Shown here piece by piece: positions 56,567 through 64,000 of a stretch of DNA of 64,000 bases. Positions within the stretch are counted from its first letter, which is position 1; each line of letters starts with the position of its first letter. The position numbers and the translations under genes are program-made. The notes below the pieces were generated by a model. It had not been told where the DNA came from. It was given only the letters and a program-made list of their open reading frames with translations, and searched no databases. This DNA is from Pseudomonas asuensis (GTDB lineage Bacteria > Pseudomonadota > Gammaproteobacteria > Pseudomonadales > Pseudomonadaceae), in NCBI RefSeq assembly GCF_014646755.1, contig NZ_BMNW01000001.1:1-64000 (forward strand), given 5' to 3'.

Positions 56567-59500
56567 TCAGTCTACCCAGACGCGCGCGTTACGGAACATG
56601 CGCATCCAGCCACCGTCCTCACCTTGCCAATCGCGTGGAATCCAGGAGTTCTGGACCGCGCGGAAGACACGCTCAGGGTGCGGCATCATGATGGTGACGC
56701 GCCCATCAAGGCTAGTCAGACCGGTAATACCCTGCGGCGAGCCGTTGGGGTTGGCCGGATAGGTTTCGGTAACTCGTCCATGGTTATCCACAAAGCGCAG
56801 CGATACAGTGCCTGAGGCATCGGCGGCTTGCAGCGCAGCGGCATCCCTGAACTCGGCATGACCTTCGCCATGGGCAATGGCAATCGGCATGCGCGAGCCT
56901 GCCATATCGGCAAAGAACAGAGAAGGTGACTCTTGTACCTGCAACATGGCAATACGTGCTTCAAACTGCTCGGAGCGGTTGCGCACGAAGCGCGGCCAGA
57001 ACTCACTACCCGGTACGAGTTCGCGCAGGTTGGATACCATCTGGCAGCCATTACAAACACCTAATGTGAAGCTATCGGTGCGCTCAAAAAACTGCTGGAA
57101 TGCATCACGAGCCCGGGCGTTAAAGAGAATCGACTTGGCCCAGCCTTCACCTGCTCCTAGAACGTCTCCGTAGGAGAAGCCACCACAGGCTACAACGCCT
57201 TTGAAGTCATTCAAGTCGACACGACCGGCAAGGATGTCGCTCATATGCACGTCTACCGAAGCAAAGCCCGCACGATCAAATGCTGCTGCCATTTCGACCT
57301 GCCCGTTGACACCCTGCTCACGCAGGACAGCCACCTGAGGGCGAACACCTGTTTTGATGTAAGGCGCAGAGATATTTTCGTTAGGGTCGAAGCTCAGCTT
57401 GGCGGATAAGCCCGGATTATTTTCTTCTAACAGCGCGTCATATTCCTGCTGAGCACACTCGGCATTATCACGCAGACGCTGGATCTGGTAGCTGGTTTCG
57501 CTCCAGATACGCTGTAGCGAACGGCGCTCTGCCTTAAAGACATTCTGCTCGTTGAACGTAATATTAACTTCGTAGCCATTAACCGGCTGACCGATAACGG
57601 CCACGCAGTCCTCAAGACCTGCTGCTGTGAACTGAGCCAACACTTCGGACGTAAAGTCCTGAGGCACCTGGATAACAGCGCCTAGCTCTTCGGCAAACAG
57701 GGCGCGGGTCAGCTCATCAGGGTTAGCCGCCAGTGCATCCAGCTTTAACGACAGACCACAATGACCGGCAAAGGCCATTTCAACCAACGTGGTGATCAGG
57801 CCGCCATCAGAACGGTCGTGATAGGACAGGATGAGGCCATCCTTATTCAGGCCCTGGATGACGGCGAAGAATGCCTTGAGATCTTCTGCATCATCTACAT
57901 CGGGTGCGCTTCGGCCGATCTTATTATGAACCTGCGCGAGAATGGAGCCACCCAGACGATTCTGACCACGGCCCAGATCAACCAGAATCAGGTCAGTCTC
58001 ACCCTTATCCATACGAAGCTCAGGCGTCAGGGTCTGACGAATATCCTGAACAGGAGCAAAGCCCGTCACAATTAACGACAGCGGCGAAGTCACGCTCTTG
58101 TCTTGACCGTTTTCTTCCCAGCGGGTCTTCATGGACATAGAGTCCTTGCCCACAGGAATGGTGATACCCAGTGCCGGGCATAGCTCCATCCCTACTGCTT
58201 TTACGGTGTCATACAGACGAGCATCCTCTCCAGGATGACCGGCAGCAGCCATCCAGTTGGCAGAAAGTTTGATATCCCCCATTTTTTCGATACGCGCCGC
58301 TGCCAGGTTGGTCAGCGTTTCGCCTACTGCCATACGCCCCGAAGCAGCTGCATCCAACAGTGCCAAGGGTGTACGTTCTCCCATGGCCATGGCCTCACCG
58401 GTATAAACGGTATAACTGGTAGCCGTTACAGCGCAGTCGGCCACCGGAACCTGCCAGGGGCCAACCATCTGATCACGCGCAACCAGGCCGGTGATAGTCC
58501 GGTCACCGATGGTAATCAGGAAACTCTTGCTAGCAACGGCTGGGTGACGCAGAACATGTTCGACCGCATCCTTGAGGTCTAACCCAATACCGTCGAACTC
58601 ATCGCCCAGCGCCTCTTCCCGAGTGGCCGAACGGTGCATACGCGGTGCCTTACCCAGGAGGACATCCAACGGCATGTCAACAGCATTGTTCTCGAAGTGG
58701 CTGTCTGCCACGGTAAGACGACGCTCTTCCGTCGCTTCACCCACGACGGCAAACGGACAACGCTCGCGCTCACAAATAGCCTTGAAGGTTTCGAGGTTCT
58801 CGGCGTCTACGGAGAGCACATAACGCTCTTGAGATTCGTTACACCAAATCTCCAGCGGACTCATGCCAGGCTCATCGTTTGGCACATTACGCAGTTCGAA
58901 ACGGCCACCACGCCCCGCATCGTTGACGAGTTCAGGGAAGGCATTGGATAAACCGCCCGCACCTACGTCATGAATGAAAGTAATAGGATTCTTATCGCCC
59001 ATCTGCCAGCAACGATCGATAACCTCTTGGCAACGGCGCTCCATTTCAGGGTTTTCACGCTGTACGGAGGCGAAGTCCAGGTCAGCTGAGCTTGCACCGG
59101 TAGACATCGACGAGGCTGCACCGCCACCCAGGCCAATCAGCATGGCCGGACCACCCAGGACAATCAGTTTTCCGCCTACGGAGATATCGCCTTTCTGGAC
59201 ATGGTCGGCGCGGATATTGCCCATACCGCCCGCCAGCATGATCGGCTTGTGATAGCCGCGCACTTCTTCGCCACGCGGGGTTTCAACTGCCTGCTCAAAG
59301 GTACGGAAGTAACCTGCCAACGCCGGGCGGCCAAACTCGTTGTTGAATGCAGCACCGCCTAACGGGCCTTCGATCATGATATCGAGCGGCGTCACGATAC
59401 GCTCGGGCTTGCCGTAAGGCTTTTCCCACGGCTGCTCAAAACCTGGAATATTCAGATTGGAAACAGTAAAGCCAGTCAGACCTGCCTTGGGTTTCGCACC

Positions 59501-60466
59501 ACGACCCGTCGCGCCCTCATCCCGAATCTCGCCACCCGAGCCAGTAGAGGCACCTGGGAACGGCGCAATGGCTGTCGGGTGGTTATGGGTTTCCACCTTC
59601 ATCAGGATATGTACCGGCTCCTGATTCGCGCCGTACTGGCGAGTTTCCGGATCGGGATAGAAGCGCCCCGCGGTAAAGCCTTCAATGACCGCAGCGTTGT
59701 CCTTATAAGCGGACAGAACACCCTCACGGTGCATTTCATAGGTGTTCTTGATCATGCCGAACAGGGATTTCTCCTGGCCTTCGCCATCGATGTCCCAGCT
59801 GGCATTGAAAATCTTATGACGACAGTGCTCAGAGTTCGCTTGGGCGAACATCATCAGCTCAATGTCATGAGGGTTACGACCCAACCCTTGGAAGCTCTCG
59901 ACCAAATAGTCGATCTCATCATCAGCCAGAGCCAAGCCTAACTCAATATTGGCCTTCTCCAATGCTGCGCGACCGCCGCTCAGGATATCGATAGCTGTCA
60001 GCGGCTTGGGCGCTGCATGACTGAACAATGCCTCGGCCTCGTTCAGCCCACCCAGCACAAGCTGGGTCATACGGTCGTGTAAGGCGTCAGCCACAGCTTG
60101 AACATCGCTGTCGGACAGATCGCCGGCGACATAATAGGCTACGCCTCGCTCGATGCGCTCGAGCTTGGCCAGACCGCAGTTGTGGGCAATGTCGGTAGCC
60201 TTGCTGGACCATGGTGAAATTGTGCCGAAGCGTGGCACCACCAGGAACAGTCGCCCTACAGGTTCTTGTACCGAAACGCTGGGCCCGTATTTGAGCAGGC
60301 GTTCAAGCACGCACTCCTCTTCAGCGGTAAGCGTGCCGACCACTTCGGCAAAGTGAGCGAACTCGGCATAGAGTCCGGAAACACCCGGCACTTTGCGGGT
60401 CAGTTGGTCGAGCAGTTTGCCGTGACGAAATGAAGAAAGAGCGGGAGCGCCGCGCAAGATCAGCAT
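56567..60466 (-). CDS. purL: Phosphoribosylformylglycinamidine synthase PurL
   Basis: Large single-chain enzyme converting FGAR and glutamine to FGAM, purine step 4. 1299 residues. The N-terminal PurS-like domain (1-150), a linker, two AIRS-like halves (for example [32 protein letters not shown], and [20 protein letters not shown]) and a C-terminal class I glutaminase with Cys in [14 protein letters not shown] and His in AHGEGHAEF are present. Divergent from mltF across 335 bases. Confidence 0.98.
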   Translation of the reverse strand: MLILRGAPALSSFRHGKLLDQLTRKVPGVSGLYAEFAHFAEVVGTLTAEEECVLERLLKYGPSVSVQEPVGRLFLVVPRFGTISPWSSKATDIAHNCGLAKLERIERGVAYYVAGDLSDSDVQAVADALHDRMTQLVLGGLNEAEALFSHAAPKPLTAIDILSGGRAALEKANIELGLALADDEIDYLVESFQGLGRNPHDIELMMFAQANSEHCRHKIFNASWDIDGEGQEKSLFGMIKNTYEMHREGVLSAYKDNAAVIEGFTAGRFYPDPETRQYGANQEPVHILMKVETHNHPTAIAPFPGASTGSGGEIRDEGATGRGAKPKAGLTGFTVSNLNIPGFEQPWEKPYGKPERIVTPLDIMIEGPLGGAAFNNEFGRPALAGYFRTFEQAVETPRGEEVRGYHKPIMLAGGMGNIRADHVQKGDISVGGKLIVLGGPAMLIGLGGGAASSMSTGASSADLDFASVQRENPEMERRCQEVIDRCWQMGDKNPITFIHDVGAGGLSNAFPELVNDAGRGGRFELRNVPNDEPGMSPLEIWCNESQERYVLSVDAENLETFKAICERERCPFAVVGEATEERRLTVADSHFENNAVDMPLDVLLGKAPRMHRSATREEALGDEFDGIGLDLKDAVEHVLRHPAVASKSFLITIGDRTITGLVARDQMVGPWQVPVADCAVTATSYTVYTGEAMAMGERTPLALLDAAASGRMAVGETLTNLAAARIEKMGDIKLSANWMAAAGHPGEDARLYDTVKAVGMELCPALGITIPVGKDSMSMKTRWEENGQDKSVTSPLSLIVTGFAPVQDIRQTLTPELRMDKGETDLILVDLGRGQNRLGGSILAQVHNKIGRSAPDVDDAEDLKAFFAVIQGLNKDGLILSYHDRSDGGLITTLVEMAFAGHCGLSLKLDALAANPDELTRALFAEELGAVIQVPQDFTSEVLAQFTAAGLEDCVAVIGQPVNGYEVNITFNEQNVFKAERRSLQRIWSETSYQIQRLRDNAECAQQEYDALLEENNPGLSAKLSFDPNENISAPYIKTGVRPQVAVLREQGVNGQVEMAAAFDRAGFASVDVHMSDILAGRVDLNDFKGVVACGGFSYGDVLGAGEGWAKSILFNARARDAFQQFFERTDSFTLGVCNGCQMVSNLRELVPGSEFWPRFVRNRSEQFEARIAMLQVQESPSLFFADMAGSRMPIAIAHGEGHAEFRDAAALQAADASGTVSLRFVDNHGRVTETYPANPNGSPQGITGLTSLDGRVTIMMPHPERVFRAVQNSWIPRDWQGEDGGWMRMFRNARVWVD

Positions 60467-62274
<1,808 letters not shown>

Positions 62275-62283
62275 CTGCTTAGT

Positions 62284-63081
62284 TCAAGCTGTTTTGGACT
62301 TGGGCGGCTTGGCGATCAGTTTGTCTACAGCCTTAGCCGCTGCCACCATGCCAAAGGACGCGGTTACCATCATGACTGCGCCAAAACCACCCGAGCAATC
62401 CAGACGCACCCCCTCCCCCACAAAACCCTTCTGCTGGCACACGCTGCCGTCGGGTTTGGGATAACGCAGCTGCTCAGTCGAGAAGACGCACGGCACGCTG
62501 TAATGCCGACTGGGATTGCGTGAAAATCCGTAGTCTCGGCGCAGCAGCGAGCGCACGCGGGAAGCCAGCGGGTCATTATACGTTCGGTTTAAATCGACAA
62601 CCTGAATCTGCGTCGGATCGATCTGGCCGCCGGCGCCGCCAGTCGTGATGATGTTGATCTTGCGACGTTTGCACCATGAGATCAGTGCCGCCTTGGACGC
62701 GACGCTGTCGATACAATCAAGCACCAGATCCATGTCCGGCGTAATGTAATCAGCCATGGTCTCTCGCGTAACGAAATCTGCCACCGCATGTACGGCGCAC
62801 GCCGGGTTGATTGCACGGATGCGCTCAGCCATTACATCGACCTTTGCCCGTCCGACCTGCCCTTCCAGCGCATGGATCTGCCGGTTGGTATTGCTGATGC
62901 AGACATCGTCCAGGTCGAACAGACTGATACGACCGACACCACTCCGGGCCAGGGCCTCGGCAGCCCAGGAGCCTACTCCACCAATACCGACTATCGCCAC
63001 ATGACTGGCAGCCAGACGCTCAAGCGCATCCTTACCATACAAGCGGGTAATGCCACCAAAGCGTTGTTGATCAATATTCAT
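62284..63081 (-). CDS. tcdA: tRNA threonylcarbamoyladenosine dehydratase TcdA
   Basis: ATP-dependent E1-like enzyme that cyclises t6A37 to ct6A. 265 residues from the ATG at 63081. NIDQQRFGGITRLYGKDALE is followed by the ThiF-type loop VGIGGVGSWAAEALARSGVG and LFDLDDVCISNTNRQIHAL, and Arg/Lys residues in SLLRRDYGFSRNPSR. A hydrophobic C-terminus (SFGMVAAAKAVDKLI) is the family's membrane-linked tail. It uses the product of TsaB-TsaD, encoded elsewhere in this window in part. Confidence 0.95.
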   Translation of the reverse strand: MNIDQQRFGGITRLYGKDALERLAASHVAIVGIGGVGSWAAEALARSGVGRISLFDLDDVCISNTNRQIHALEGQVGRAKVDVMAERIRAINPACAVHAVADFVTRETMADYITPDMDLVLDCIDSVASKAALISWCKRRKINIITTGGAGGQIDPTQIQVVDLNRTYNDPLASRVRSLLRRDYGFSRNPSRHYSVPCVFSTEQLRYPKPDGSVCQQKGFVGEGVRLDCSGGFGAVMMVTASFGMVAAAKAVDKLIAKPPKSKTA

Positions 63082-63135
63082 AACGGCTCTCACTCAACGA
63101 GCTAATAGTATAAAGACATGCGGCAGTGTTGTTGA

Positions 63136-64000
<865 letters not shown>

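Overview
The window is chromosomal DNA of a gammaproteobacterium of the Pseudomonas lineage. Evidence: the AlgU/MucA/MucB/MucD operon followed by lepA-lepB-rnc-era-recO-pdxJ, an AlgU protein almost identical to the Pseudomonas one as I remember it, RsmJ, the YgfX/SdhE/YgfZ trio next to nadB, and the rpsP-rimM-trmD-rplS, hom-thrC-dsbC-xerD and purL/mltF neighbourhoods. Base composition looks moderate (by eye near 50-55% G+C), lower than P. aeruginosa, so a lower-GC member of the group is likely. I cannot name the species. I see no CRISPR array, insertion sequence, prophage, plasmid gene, rRNA or tRNA gene.

Layout. 1-10.4 kb (minus strand): envelope-stress operon rpoE/algU-mucA-mucB-mucD, without mucC, then lepA-lepB-DUF4845-rnc-era-recO-pdxJ, with a strong outward promoter at the left edge. 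10.4-14.7 kb: nadB, ygfX-sdhE, ygfZ and an HDOD regulator. 14.7-21.3 kb: a tricarboxylate uptake locus, with the two-component pair tctE-tctD divergent from tctC-tctB-tctA and an AbrB-type membrane protein. 21.3-29 kb: rsmJ, an extensin-like protein, DUF72, an unknown protein, tsaB, csbD, adk and ppc. 29-33.6 kb: a small conserved protein, two DUF4398/OmpA lipoproteins (lptF-like), a macrodomain protein, an AIM24-like protein and a DUF1704 'QEGLA' protein. 33.7-43 kb: lysS, prfB with its programmed +1 frameshift, a decayed LysR-type regulator remnant, a DUF533/TerB-like protein, an old-yellow-enzyme reductase, recJ, yaeQ and thrC. 43-50 kb: hom, dsbC, xerD, an acyl-CoA thioesterase, rplS-trmD-rimM-rpsP and ffh. 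50-64 kb: a CcsA-like protein, an MFS transporter, purT, DUF1289, two Nudix enzymes, an L,D-transpeptidase, a NIF3-like protein, purL, mltF, tcdA and a truncated dapE.

Most of the window is housekeeping: translation, ribosome and tRNA maturation, DNA repair, envelope stress, amino-acid, purine and cofactor synthesis. Unusual features are few. They are the decayed LysR gene beside prfB, the HExxxH/QEGLA pair in the DUF1704 protein that suggests a metallopeptidase, candidate AlgU promoters upstream of rpoE and of the lptF-like pair, the regulatory DNA and missing porin at the tct locus, and the outward promoter at the left edge. I did not find a convincing new multi-gene system.
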